Notes: generated by a model from the sequence alone, not told the origin. A DNA stretch of 64,000 bases from Cepaea nemoralis (GCA_014155875.1 JACEFZ010005531.1:355001-419000), one strand, 5' to 3'; positions 1-11,607 are shown, numbered from the stretch's first letter. Numbers and translations are program-made.

Positions 1-235
1 AGTCGTGTTTTAGCAAAGCTCACAATCTACTTCTCGTTTATTTGGGTGATTCATTCATTGTCCAATTATGGACAATGCATGATATCAATGTTGTTGCCCA
101 AGAAGACAAAATACCTAAAGCATCGAGCACAAAGGAAGCAATAAAGATATGGCTCCGAATGGAAAACATACCATTTCCAGAAACGTATTTCTAGCTAGAA
201 TTGTTGTCCCTTGTAAAACAGGGAATAATAATATA

Positions 236-515
236 ATTTCGTATGGATGTGAAGCGTGGATAATGAGCAGACAAGCTGAAAAACGTCTAATGTGTGTGGA
301 AATGCGGTTTCTGAGGAAAATGCAAAGAATACCAGGGACAGACAGAAAAATCAATGACCAAGTTCTACAAGAAACAAATGAAAATCGTACACTGATTTGA
401 GAATTTAGACGGAGACAGTCACAGTTTTTAGGAAACGTTAAGAGAAGAAATAAATTGGAGACTTTGGTGACAACTGGCAAGACTGAGGGGGAAAGAACAC
501 GGGGAAGGCAGATAA
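236..515 (+). pseudogene. LINE 3' coding fragment (post-RT C-terminal region)
   Basis: The frame reads YGCEAWIMSRQAEKRLM, then RFLRKMQRIP and NDQVLQETNENR, a signature of the region behind the reverse transcriptase palm in non-LTR retrotransposons. It closely matches the fragment at 22.64-22.9 kb. An in-frame TGA near 398 interrupts it; the frame then resumes through LETLVTTGKTEGERTRG, matching the ends at 23.5 and 37.8 kb. The coding end breaks off directly into tetranucleotide repeat at about 520. No RT catalytic motif is present, so this is a 5'-truncated dead copy. Family assignment rests on the repeated internal homology; the clade name is not determined. Confidence 0.8.
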
Positions 516-520
516 ATAAA

Positions 521-574
521 TACATGTATCCTTTAACCAACCAACCAACCAACCAACCAACCACCCAACCACCC

Positions 575-614
<40 letters not shown>

Positions 615-618
615 GACT

Positions 619-661
<43 letters not shown>

Positions 662-1298
662 AAACTACCTACCTACCTACCTACCTACCTACCTAACTTT
701 CTTATGATCTAACTAGCTAATCAACCAACCAACCAACCAAACAACCAACCAACCAACCAACTAAATAACCAGTCAACTAACTAAGTAACTAACTAACCAA
801 CCAACCAACCAACCAAACAACCAACCAACCCACCCACCCACACACCAACCAACCAACCAACTAACGAACGAACTAACTGACTAACTAACTAACTAACGAA
901 CGAACGAACGACCGAACAAACGAACGAACTGACTAACTGACTAACTAACTAACTAACTAACTACTTAGCTAATTAACTAACTAACTAAGTAATTAACTAA
1001 ATAGCTAGCTAGCTAACTAACTAACTAACTAAATAACTAACTAGCTACCTATCTTACTAACTGCCTACCTACCTACCCACCTATTTTACTTATTAACTAA
1101 CTTATTAAACAACCAACCAACCAACCAACCAACTAAATAACCAATCAACTAACTAAGTAACTAACTAACCAACCAACCAAACAACCAACCAACCCACCCA
1201 CCCACACACCAACCAACCAACCAACCAACCAACTAACGAACGAACTAACTGACTAACTAACTAACGAACGAACGAACGACCGAACAAACGAACGAACG

Positions 1299-1344
<46 letters not shown>

Positions 1345-1563
1345 GAACTAACTACTTCGCTAATTAACTAACTAACTAAGTAATTAACTAAATAGCTAGC
1401 TAGCTAACTAACTAACTAACTAAATAACTAACTAGCTACCTATCTTACTAACTGCCTACCTACCTACCCACCTATTTTACTTATTAACTAACTACCCACA
1501 CACCTCTCATACTAACTAACTAGCTAACTAACAAACGAAAGAACTAACTGACTAACTAACTAG

Positions 1564-1594
<31 letters not shown>

Positions 1595-1965
1595 GCTAAC
1601 TAACTAACTAACTAACTCACTCACTAACTAGCTAACTAGCAAACGAACGAACTGACTAACTAACTAACTAACTAAATAACTAACTAGCTACCTATCTTAC
1701 TAACTGCCTACCTGCCTACCAATCTATCTTTCTTATTAACTAACTACCCACACACCTCTCATACTAACTAACTAGCTAACTAACAAACGAACGAACTAAC
1801 TGACTAACTAACTAACTAACTATCTTACTAACTGCCTACCTACCTACCAACCTATCTTACTTATTAACTAACTACCCACAAACCTCACATACTAACTAAC
1901 TAGCTAACTAACAAACGAACGAACGAACTAACGAGCTAACTAAACTGGCCGACTGACTGGTTCAT
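521..1965. repeat. Tetranucleotide repeat field (CCAA/ACTA/GACT/CGAA/CCTA)n with higher-order structure
   Basis: About 1.45 kb is built from interchanging tetramers in the same phase family (AACC, ACTA, GACT, CGAA, ACCT). Larger blocks recur: the stretch with ACCGAACAAA occurs at 911 and 1279, CTAAATAACC at 761 and about 1133, and the ATCTTACTAACTGCC stretch near 1050, 1441, 1693 and 1822. So it is not a simple slipped run but a set of roughly 250-390 bp block duplications of mixed tetramers. It begins exactly where a LINE fragment ends. Confidence 0.9.
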
Positions 1966-2554
1966 TGACTGGATGATTAAGTGACTGACTGCCAGACCGA
2001 CTAATTAATTAATCCATCGCTGATAATCCGCACACGTTCCCTCCCTTGAATTAGCCAGCTAACCGGATATATCGTCCTCGTTGCGTCGACGTTTGGGATC
2101 GATATCATATTGGCAGTATGTACACGCGTTATGTCTCTTCACACCCCCGTCCTCAATTCTTACCCCTCAATAGTAATAGCCCCAAGAGCTGATTAACACC
2201 AGGCCTGGTTGTCCTGAATACAAAATTAGCACACTAGTTGTCTCAGCCAGAAGATGGCGTCAAGGTAGTAGATTAGGAATGACCAGGCCACTTTTTGAGA
2301 TGTGACATTTATTTCCAGATTGGCCATAATGACATACAATTACAAACATTCTGTTGATCTAAAGATCTATCACTCAATCAGTTTACATATTTGCCAGTTT
2401 ACATATTCATGTATCTATAGTCTCATTTATTTTTCTTTCTAAGTTCTTAGCCATACCTGTGTGTCTGATTACATATTTACCAATCAACTCATCTATATCC
2501 TTTCTCGTACATGTATTAATTTAAATGTACTTTTACATGTTTTATAAAATTACC
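1966..2554. other. Unassigned sequence
   Basis: Non-repetitive sequence between two simple-repeat arrays. I see no coding signal, RNA gene or recognisable element. Confidence 0.5.
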
Positions 2555-3434
<880 letters not shown>

Positions 3435-3461
3435 ATAAGAAAAGAAGGTGAATATGACGAC

Positions 3462-3596
3462 AATGAGAATGATGATGGTTATAATGATAATGATGATGAT
3501 GGTTATAATGAGAATGATGATGGTTATAATGATAATGATGATGATGGTTATAATGAGAATGATGATGGTTATAATGATAATGATGATGATTATAAC
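3462..3596. repeat. 45-bp tandem repeat, three copies
   Basis: Units start at 3462, 3507 and 3552 and each consist of a 21-bp plus a 24-bp GAT/TTATAAT-rich half. The array sits about 30 bp after the (TAG)n block and probably arose by slippage of an adjacent GAT-rich patch. Confidence 0.9.
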
Positions 3597-3696
3597 GACG
3601 AAAGCTATCAAACAAAGGGTTAGTTTGTTCTGCATTTTTGTTGAGCTCAATTGTGTGTAATTTATTTAGCTTCTGTTTAGCACAGACACACAGAGA

Positions 3697-3772
3697 AAGT
3701 AAACTTGCCCAGGAATCACGAACAGTAAAAAATGCTGGGGTTGACTGCTACGCCATGTAAAGGATATGCAGC
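3697..3772 (+). repeat. SINE family 1, 3' fragment
   Basis: The stretch from AGTAAACTTGCC through AATGCTGGGGTTGACTGC and AAAGGATATGCAGCT matches the 3' third of the tRNA-derived SINE seen complete at 22.07-22.31 kb. The tRNA-like head is missing, so this copy is 5'-truncated. Confidence 0.75.
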
Positions 3773-4119
3773 TAACTTAACCGGTTTGAAGTCGCTGAAG
3801 GAGCTCAGTGTCCAGCATGTTTGCCTATCGACCCTGTGGACATATGTGTAAATCCTCATAGAGGCATATAGTAAAACAAATTGATTTGGGGGTCCGTTTC
3901 GACCCAGCATAAACAGGACACCAGGAAATGCTACGGAAATAAAGGCACACTGAAGTATGTGTGATATTGACCATAGGAACAATCGGTATGTATATGACCA
4001 ATAATTATATAGAACTAGCACCATATACATGTATATTCAAGAAAGAGACAAACAGCTTTCTTTTGTCAAGAACATTATATACAACAATAAGAAAGAGACA
4101 AATAGCTCCACGAAGTGTG

Positions 4120-4318
4120 GTGAGACAATAGAGAGGCATCGGAGAACATCGTGACGACTGAAAAGATCGAGGGGAAGAGAGGAAGAGGTCGACCAAGAGA
4201 AATGGATGGATTGAGACGGTGGCATGGAGGGATATCAGCAGCAGAGTTGATCCAGAACACCAAAGACCGAGATCTGTGGAGAGACATGAACGCCTACGCC
4301 AGCTGGCATGGCACTTGA
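4120..4318 (+). pseudogene. LINE 3' coding end
   Basis: The frame reads SENIVTTEKIEGKRGRGRPRE, then LRRWHGGISAAELIQNTKDR and ends ASWHGT-stop. This is the terminal basic segment of the same LINE family as 23.4-23.65 kb (GKIEGNRPRGRPRG ... FRHGT-stop). It is followed at once by a short GATGAT tail, the usual microsatellite 3' end of such elements. Only the last ~65 codons remain, consistent with a strongly 5'-truncated insertion. Confidence 0.8.
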
Positions 4319-4319
4319 T

Positions 4320-4926
4320 GATGACCACCATATGCCCACTACATCCCAAGGAGTAAAAACTACTCCGTTTGATCACTTTGAAAGGAATGAACCAAACTTT
4401 CCGCCGCAGATGGAAATCGAAAACTTCGCAGAGAATTGTTAGAGAAACGGAGTCTACACCATACGAGCGCGTCCGTGCGCACACGTTAGAAACTTTAGCG
4501 TCGTTCCAACGATTGGGCGTTCTTTGAGCAAGCTACATTTGCCAGTGTGAAGTGTTGTGAGACATATCGGTTCTTTAGTATAGGGGTGCCAGCTGGGCAT
4601 TCATAAAGTGAGAATACAAACATGTGTATGCAAATGTGTATTTGTTTTTGCTGCTGACGAAATATTTAAAGTATTAATTTTAATTTGAGGTATACGGGTA
4701 TTGTTGTGATGGACGCTGTCTTAGTTATGTGGCTCTGCTATATAAATAGGGTACCCGTTACCTTACTCAATGTGTGTAGTTTTTGTGTAAGTAGTTACTA
4801 CATGTTGTAATCGTCGTAGTTACGTGGTGACATAATGAAACCATGTTATTGATATGGGTGTATGTAGTTTATTTCTGGGATGTTTCATAATGGATATTAA
4901 TGTTAATATCGAGGCGTTTACTTTTA
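4320..4926. other. Unassigned sequence
   Basis: No coding signal, RNA gene or known repeat seen. Composition is ordinary. Confidence 0.4.
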
Positions 4927-5345
4927 CAAAGGAATATTCTTTACTATATAATGAGCCAGGGTGGATCCGAGCCACCCTGATGGGACACAAGGTTTCTCGA
5001 ATGTTTGTTTTCACAAAAGAATAACTTCCGTGGCGAAGTGGTAACGCCGGCTACCTCGTGTGCCGAAGGTTGTGGGTTCGATTCTCGCCTACGTCCTTAG
5101 GTTCAGGAGTGCAAGTTTGGGAACTTATGTTAGTCGTCGCTGGAGCAACGGAGTTTTGTGTGAAGTTCTGGGCAGGCCGCCCTCGGAAAGACACCGAACC
5201 AAATGGGATAAAACCCAGTGCAATCAAGTCGATCTTCTCACTGTTTTAAACCTCTTTATAAACAAAGGAATAACTTTGACTATTTAATGAGGCTGGGTCC
5301 ATCTCAAAGCCGCACTGACAGGTCACAACATTTCTCAATCACAAT
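4927..5345 (+). repeat. Direct ~90-bp repeat pair flanking a SINE
   Basis: Sequences at 4927-5010 and 5255-5345 (both starting ACAAAGGAATA and containing ACTAT.TAATGAG and CACAA..TTTCTC) are similar, at roughly 70 percent. They bracket the SINE at 5022-5250. This is far too long and too diverged for a target-site duplication. It looks like a tandem pair of a composite unit, or two copies of an unnamed repeat. Confidence 0.55.
5022..5250 (+). repeat. SINE family 2, full-length tRNA-derived copy
   Basis: The head looks tRNA-like, with an A-box-type GTGGCGAAGTGGTAACGCC and, 33 bases on, a B-box-type GTGGGTTCGATTC, the internal RNA polymerase III promoter pattern. Then comes a body with GTCGTCGCTGGAGCAACGGAG and a 3' part GACACCGAACCAAATGGGAT. 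The copy at 26.64 kb has the same order. It has no protein-coding role. Confidence 0.85.
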
Positions 5346-5439
5346 TCCTTCTGTGGTCACCTTTAAAAATGTACTTACCTCATCTCATATTTGTTTCAAT
5401 TATACCTTGCGGTGTCGAGGTGAAGCATAAACAATAAGA

Positions 5440-5785
5440 GAGTGCCCGCTTACGGTAATATAACTGGTACCATGAACCATGAAGTTCTCCCCTTTGTCCA
5501 TCGCTTACATGGTTGGCTTCTTCTTCTGGTTCCATCTGGTCAGCACATCATTGCGTGTTGTGATATACTGTCAGTTGGTAGCCTAATTATGTGACCGAAC
5601 CATTTCACTTGCTTTTTTCTAATGAAATCTAGCGCTGCTATTAGCCCCACTTTAGTCCTGATTTCGTCACTTTCGATTTGTTCTCTTCCTGATACATTGA
5701 GTATTATTCTCGGAATGTCATTTGCTATGTTGTAATTTTTCTTATCTCTTTTTCTGCCATTGTCCAGGTTTGGCATTGGTAGCAT
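5440..5785 (-). pseudogene. LINE 3' coding end (KWFGHIIRLP family)
   Basis: The minus strand reads MPNLDNGRKRDKKNYNIAND, then QVKWFGHIIRLPTDS, the conserved segment downstream of RT in many LINEs. After one frameshift and one stop the frame continues to VYASPRHRKV-stop. The homologous copy at 44.08-44.47 kb ends the same way (VYASPPHHKV). It is a 5'-truncated dead copy. Confidence 0.75.
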
Positions 5786-6348
5786 AGATTTAGTAGAAAG
5801 ATAGGGTTGCAGAATGTAAAGGTCTATCCTTTACTATGTGATTAATCATTGGTCGATACCAAAGCCGTACAATAATTCGCCCCAAAATGGCATTTGACCC
5901 AGGGTCGATGAAATTGGTGTGGCAGTTGATCGCCTGCACTGAAGCCAAAGCTGAGCGACTGGGAGTTAAGAATGTCCTGGATTGATACGAATGATAACAA
6001 ACAGGTGAACTACTGCAGGCTCACGATGAAGGAAAGCACGATCGATGAAAGACGATAAAAGCACGATGAAAGCACGATGAAAGTCAGTCAGTAGAAGATG
6101 CTGTCACACGCCTGAAGCCCCCCCGGGCGTGTGGTGCTGCATCCATATTTGTATAGACCAGTAATCACTGGGTGGGTTGTGTGGTCGGTATCGCGCCGGC
6201 CGTCTTTACTTCCCAAGAGGTGTCATGGTGACCATTTTAGGCTAGGTCGATCTGGACACTTACGACAGTTAAACAAAAATCGATCCCGTCCCGTTGCGGT
6301 TCTAATCCACGGGCACCGATCCGGCAGGCGAGCGTATATATACTAGCG
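5786..6348. other. Unassigned sequence with a short AAAGCACGATG repeat
   Basis: Around 6030-6080 a short motif, AAAGCACGATG, recurs about four times. The rest, including a GC-richer patch at 6115-6340, has no feature I can name. Confidence 0.4.
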
Positions 6349-6754
6349 CAGTGGTTCTCAACCTGTTTTTGGCCCATGCCCCCCTTTACCATATGTTCAG
6401 AACGTCACCTCCCCCCCCCCCCCCGCCCTTTTTTTCAAATTCCTTCACTATAAATCCCCCACCCTTACACTTTATACATAAAAATGGAAGCTAAATTTAA
6501 TATCACATACTAGAACAAGTGTAGACATCTACATAAAACGTGATTTGCGGGTCTACTTACGTTATAAAGCGAATTTCATTAGGGCGAGAAGTACAGAACC
6601 GTAAAATTTAGATGGAAAAACAATATCAAGTAACTGTTTCTTGTATTAATGAGATCTTGAAATAATCTTAATTCCCCCCCCCCCCTCCCTGGAAACTCTA
6701 AAATTACCCCTGGGGGTGGGGGGGGGGGAATTCCCCACCGGTTGAGAACCACTG
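6349..6754. mobile_element. hAT-type MITE, complete, with 8-bp target duplication
   Basis: The element starts CAGTGGTTCTCAACC and ends with its exact inverse, GGTTGAGAACCACTG, a 15-bp terminal inverted repeat of the well-known hAT (Charlie-like) type. It is flanked on both sides by the perfect 8-bp duplication TACTAGCG (6341-6348 and 6755-6762), the length expected for hAT transposases. At 406 bp it has no coding capacity. Long poly-C and poly-G tracts lie inside each end and could form a G/C hairpin. Confidence 0.95.
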
Positions 6755-6797
6755 TACTAGCGTATGTTGTTAAGACCTGTAGTCTGTTATAATAAAT

Positions 6798-7037
6798 GTT
6801 TTGCATATCCTTTACAGGACATCGCGGTCAACATCAGTATCTTTCAGCTGTATGTTGATTTCTTGGCAAGATTACGCTCAGTAGTTTGCCATTGTTTTCT
6901 GAGCAGGCCGGCTCATTATCCCGCAAGTCACGAGCGCGGGTCGAACCGCTTCCAGTTCTCGCCTCGCTGCGAGACCCTGCGTGGATAAACGGGATTACGG
7001 AGAAAGTGGTGTAACCCCTCAGCCAGAGAGACCGGCC
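6798..7037 (-). repeat. SINE family 1, near full length
   Basis: Reading the plus strand, TTGCATATCCTTTACAGGAC, GATTTCTTGGCAAG and CAGTAGTTTGCCATTG match the reverse complement of the 22.07 kb copy. The tRNA-like head lies at 6960-7037, with a degenerate B box (GGTCGAACCGC on the plus strand). Confidence 0.8.
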
Positions 7038-7161
7038 CTGTAGTCTGTACTCATGTAATATTCAAGTAAGGTGCAATTGTATATATAAGGACCGGTGGTA
7101 TCTTTGATTTTTTTGTGTGTGGAAGATTGTTCCACTGCTGAGCTGCGGAGGAAGCAAAAAT

Positions 7162-7162
7162 T

Positions 7163-7251
<89 letters not shown>

Positions 7252-7281
7252 AGAGACAGACAGACAGACAGGCAGACAGGC

Positions 7282-7364
<83 letters not shown>

Positions 7365-7365
7365 T
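7162..7365. repeat. (GACA)n microsatellite with (GGCA)n core
   Basis: A tetranucleotide array with a central block of GGCA units around 7218-7250. The open frames here (RQTD or SVCL repeats) are repeat artefacts. Confidence 0.97.
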
Positions 7366-7529
7366 CACAGTCGAACTCATGTGTGCAGTATTAGAATAAT
7401 TTCAGTGAATTACTTATTATTTCCACGTCCAGTTCACATAGAAAGGTTCTGAAAGTCAACATTTCTGCAAGTTAATAAAACAATGCGTAAAATTTATAAT
7501 TCATTCTTAAGGAATTAAAATTTAGACTT

Positions 7530-8150
7530 CCGTCTGGCTTCTTATTCTTCTTCTTCAGCGTTCCGAGCCATTTAGGTTCTTTGCTGCAGATACAATCCGT
7601 CTCCATTCGTCTCTCTGGTTGACCTTCCCTTGCCAGTCATTGATTCCAAGTGCATATATATATCTCCACCGTCTTTTTGGTCTACCTCGGGGTCTTCGGT
7701 CATTTATTTCCTGAGGGTAAGCGAGTTTTGTTTCCCTATTGTCTTCCATTCTTTCTATATGCCCCAGCCATTGTAGTCTATTAGCCTTCATGATACCAGT
7801 GATTATCGGGGACTTAAACAGATCATACATTTCTTTGTTATTTCTTCTTTTCCACTCTCCATTTTGTGTATCCCTAATTGGTCCAAAGATGCGTCTTAAA
7901 ACTTTGTTCTCAAAGGTTTGTAGCAAGGCTTCGTCTTCTTTCGTTGTACTCCAGGTTTCGGAGCCATACAGTAGAACAGGTCTGATCAGTGTTTTGTATA
8001 ATTTGATTTTGGTGTTACGAGATGGCGCATTTGATTTTAGTAGATGTTGTAGTGCATAGTATATCTTATTTCCAGAATTGATTGTAGTTTGTATTTCTTC
8101 CCTTATGATGTTGGAGCAGTTGAAGATTGTACTCAGGTATTTTTCGGCCT
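7530..8150 (-). pseudogene. LINE C-terminal fragment with (GAA)n tail
   Basis: The minus strand is open from about 8148, reading EKYLSTIFNCSNIIREEIQ, then LYKTLIRPVLLYGSETWST, FENKVLRRIFGP, NRLQWLGHIERM and RPRGRPKRRW to a stop at 7555. This is the typical region between the RT palm and the 3' end of a LINE ORF, about 197 codons without a stop. The first Met is internal (7926), so the copy is 5'-truncated. Immediately after the stop lies GAAGAAGAAGAATAAGAAG, a microsatellite 3' tail. Upstream, RT catalytic motifs are missing. Confidence 0.85.
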
Positions 8151-8383
8151 GGCTGCAACTATAAATGGTATGCTAATTTGATAAAAAGTCGACTCAATTC
8201 ATCAGTGATGGTTCGGCAAGCTTAATGTAGCGGATAATTTAAGACTTGACTGCATCGACTCAGTATAGCCAGAGCAGAGACATATTACGTCAAATGTTGA
8301 TGTGATGAAATATATAATTTCCGAGGAATACCAGAGAATACGAAACTGTAAGTATGTGTGTTTTTTTAAAATCTGAATGGTCA

Positions 8384-8566
8384 TCAAGTGCCGTGCCGAT
8401 TGGCGTCTTTCGTCTTTGTCTTCTTCGTTTTCGTCTTTGATTTCTTCGTAATCTTCTTCATCGTGTTTTTCGTCGTCTTCTTTGTCGTCGTGGTTTTCTT
8501 CTGTCTCCTTTCCCACTGCTGCTGCTGCCACTCCTCCATCTTATCTTCAGCATGTTCTCCTTCATT
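8384..8566 (-). repeat. LINE 3' terminal tag preceded by GAA/GAC-rich low complexity
   Basis: Minus-strand ANRHGT-stop at 8385-8408 matches the ends ASWHGT-stop (4.3 kb), FRHGT-stop (23.6 kb) and SRQGT-stop (39.3 kb). The adjacent 150 bp codes only for Glu/Asp/Lys and is a degenerate GAAGAY repeat. I read it as a LINE end whose coding part was replaced by purine repeat. The acidic frame is not a credible gene. Confidence 0.5.
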
Positions 8567-8689
8567 CTCCCACTCCTCTTCTGTTCAACATATGTAGCTG
8601 CCTATAGCATACAAGTAGATTACTGCGAGGTTCAACTCTCAGTTCTGTGAGCAGCTTCTCAGGAACTTGCTGAGGGCCTCCGTTGCTGA

Positions 8690-8872
8690 GAGGTTGTGTG
8701 TCTACCTCGTGCTCAGACGGTCGTAGAATTATGTTTGGGCTCCCTCATTTCGTTCTCGGGTGTAGTCTTCTCAGAGACTCCTGTGGGGGAGGGGGGAGGG
8801 GAAGGTCGTCGCCGGAGATACGGAGTGGTGCTCTGTGCGACGATTTTGGCAGGTGTTGTTTGGAGGGAGTCC
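8690..8872 (+). repeat. SINE family 2 body fused to minisatellite
   Basis: CTCATTTCGTTCTCGGGTG, then CTCAGAGACTCCTG, GGTCGTCGCCGGAG and GTGCTCTGTGCGACGATT follow the order and spacing of the SINE 2 body at 26.70-26.80 kb. A purine tract is inserted near 8790. The SINE sequence leads without a break into the first unit of the 30-bp minisatellite. Confidence 0.7.
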
Positions 8873-9750
8873 CAGCTATGTAGGATTAACGCCAGAGAGA
8901 CCCAGCTATATAGGATTAACGCCAGAGAGACCCAGCTATGTAGGATAAACACCAGAGAGAATTAACGCCAGAGAGACCCAGCGATGTAGGATTAACGCCA
9001 GAGAGACCCAGCTATGTAAGATTAACGCTAGAGAGACCCAGATATGTAGGATTAACGCGAGAGAAACCCAGCTATGTAGGATAAACACCAGAGAGACCCA
9101 GCTATGTAGAATTAACGACAGAGAGTCCCAGCTATGTAGGATAAACACCAGAGAGACCCAGCTATGTAGGATTAACGCCAGAGAGACCCAGCTATGTAGG
9201 ATTAACGCCAGAGAGACCCAGCTATGTAGAATTAACGACAGAGAGTCCCAGCTATGTAGGATAAACACCAGAGAGACCCAGCTATGTAGGATTAACGCCA
9301 GAGAGACCCAGCTATGTAGGATTAACGCCAGAGAGACCCAGCTATGTAGGATTAACGCGAGTGAAACCCAGCTATGTAGGATAAACACCAGAGAGACCCA
9401 GCTATGTAGAATTAACGACAGAGAGTCCCAGCTATGTAGGATAAACACCAGAGAGACCCAGCTATGTAGGATTAACGCCAGAGAGACCCAGCTATGTAGG
9501 ATTAACGCCAGAGAGACCCAACTATGCAGGATAAACACCAGAGAGACCCAGCTATGTAGGATTAACACCAGAGAGACCCAGCTATGTAGAATTAACACCA
9601 GAGAGACCCAGCTATGTAGGATTAACACCAGAGAGACCCAGCTATATAGGATTAACACCAGAGAGACCCAGCTATATAGGATTAACACCAGAGAGACCCA
9701 GCTATGTAGGATAAACACCAAAGAGGCCCAGCTATGTAGGATAAACACCA
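8873..9750. repeat. 30-bp minisatellite, about 29 units (left block)
   Basis: Each unit carries CAGCTATGTAGGAT, then AACGCC or AACACC, then AGAGAGACC. Unit starts fall at 30-bp steps apart from one 14-bp deletion near 8950. Variant units (GAATTAACGACA) at 9109, 9229 and 9409 show 120 and 180 bp higher-order spacing. Because 30 is divisible by 3, the minus strand stays open as a decapeptide repeat (ILHSWVSLVL); I treat this as an artefact of the unit length. The unit resembles the SINE 2 segment GAGCCATGTGGGATAAAACC. Confidence 0.95.
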
Positions 9751-9800
9751 AATCAAATCAAATCAAATCAAAGTTATTTTTAAAAGGTCACAAATTGGGC
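9746..9800 (-). repeat. (ATCAA)n tail of a retroelement
   Basis: Five AAATC units at 9748-9770 run into AAAGTTATTTTTAAAAGG. In the minus orientation this is a (TTTGA)n 3' tail on a non-coding segment. It probably marks a truncated retroelement inserted at the right edge of the minisatellite. The 150 bp beyond it are unassigned. Confidence 0.45.
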
Positions 9801-9949
9801 ACGCAGGCCCGTCTTACATTCGATCCTTCCAATCACTCATCTTTCGTTTATCTAGAGCATTATATATTCACATAGGAAGAAAGAAATCATTGTGAAATGA
9901 ATATTGTAAACATAAACAATGCAACTTACAATGTTATGAGGCACATCTC

Positions 9950-11363
9950 CCACCTACCCACACATCACCCCACCCACACATCACCCCACCCACAAATACA
10001 CCATCACCCACACACACCCAGGGACACATACATACCCCACCAACCGACCCATCCCCCACCCACACACACTGCTCTCACCCGTACCCCCAACCCACACATA
10101 CTCACCACCCACACAAACATCCCCCACCAACCCACACATCCCGCGCCCACCCACATACACATCCTAACCCACACATCCATCCCCCATCCTCACATCCTCT
10201 ACCCACCCACCCACACCCCAACCACCCATCCCCCAACCACAGCTCCATAGACCACATATTCCCCACCCACACCCCCCCCCCACCAACCCACACATCGCGC
10301 ACCCACTCACACATCACAAAACTGTACACACACATCCCCACCAACTAACATCTCGCTACCCACACACATACACACATCCTCCTAACCACCTATACATCGC
10401 CAATCCACTCACACACACTCCACCATCCACACATACATTCTCCACCCACCCACAGATGCCCTAACCCATATCCCCCACCACACACATATCCCCCACCTAC
10501 ACACCATACACACCCCCACCCACACAATATTCCTAACCCACACACCACACACACATGTCCCCCACCCCACATCCCACACCCACATACCAGCACATATGCC
10601 CCACCTACACACCACACACATATCCCCCACGCACATACCACACAATATCTCCACCCACACCGCACATACCCCACCCACACAATACACAAATCGCCCACCC
10701 ACACACACATCCACAACCCACAAACATATCCCAACCAACACACCACACACATCTCCCCATCCACACACACATTTCCCACCCATCCACCAATACACACACA
10801 CACTTACTCACCCAAACATCCTCCACTACTCACCCATATACCCCCAACCACCCATCCCGTAACCAAAGATCTCTCGATCACACATACCCACACACATCCT
10901 CCACCCACTCACGCATCCAACTCCGACACACACACACATCCCTCACCCACCTACACATCCCTCCGCCACTCACATAACTCAACCCACACATACCCCATCC
11001 ACACACACATCACCCACTCACACACCCCACCACCCACACATACTTCCCCCAACCACCCACACAAACACTACTCACTCACACATATCCCCCATCCATACAC
11101 ACACATTCCCCGCACCTATCACACACATCCCCAATCGACCCACACACACATCCCCCACCCATACACCATACACATATCCCCAACCCACACACCATACACT
11201 TCTCCCCGCCAACCCTTAGATCCCCATTTCACCCACACACATTTCCACCCACACACACCCACCAGCCATATACTTCCCCAACCATTCACATATCCCCACC
11301 ACCCACACATATCCCCCACCCATACACACATCCCGCGCACCCGTCCCATACACACATTCTCCA
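9950..11363. repeat. C/A-rich degenerate repeat (CCCACACAT-like), 1.4 kb
   Basis: Continuous CCCACA, CACACAT and CATCCCCCAC words without a strict period. All long frames (Pro/Thr/His on plus, Gly/Val/Cys on minus) are compositional. It separates the two blocks of the 30-bp minisatellite. Confidence 0.9.
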
Positions 11364-11607
11364 CCAGGGAGACCCAGCTATGTAGGATAAACACCAAAGA
11401 GACCCAGCTATGTACGATAAACTCCAGAGAGACCCAGCTATGTAGGATTAACACCAGAGAGACCCAGCTTTGTAGGATTAACACCAGAAAGACCCAGCTA
11501 TGTAGGATAAACATCAGAGAGACCCATAAATGTAGGATAAACACCAGAGAGACCCGGCTATGTAGGATAAGTACCAGAGAGACCCAGCTATGTAGGATAA
11601 AAGCCCG
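11364..11607. repeat. 30-bp minisatellite, about 8 units (right block)
   Basis: Same unit and phase as 8873-9750, mostly the AGGATAAACACC variant. The last unit passes into GGATAAAAGCCCGTGG, which resembles the SINE 2 sequence GGATAAAACCCGGTG that follows the unit-equivalent stretch in intact SINEs. So the right edge looks like the SINE resuming. Confidence 0.95.

Noticed and set aside
7051..7394. Repeat peptides SVCL and TDRQ
   Set aside because: (GACA)n artefact.
8202..8531. Acidic 109-codon minus frame resembling a nuclear acidic protein
   Set aside because: Low-complexity GAAGAY repeat joined to a LINE end tag.
10102..10977. Cys/Val/Gly-rich and Pro/Thr/His-rich frames of up to 140 codons
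   Set aside because: They come from the C/A-rich repeat; several overlap on both strands with no family motif.
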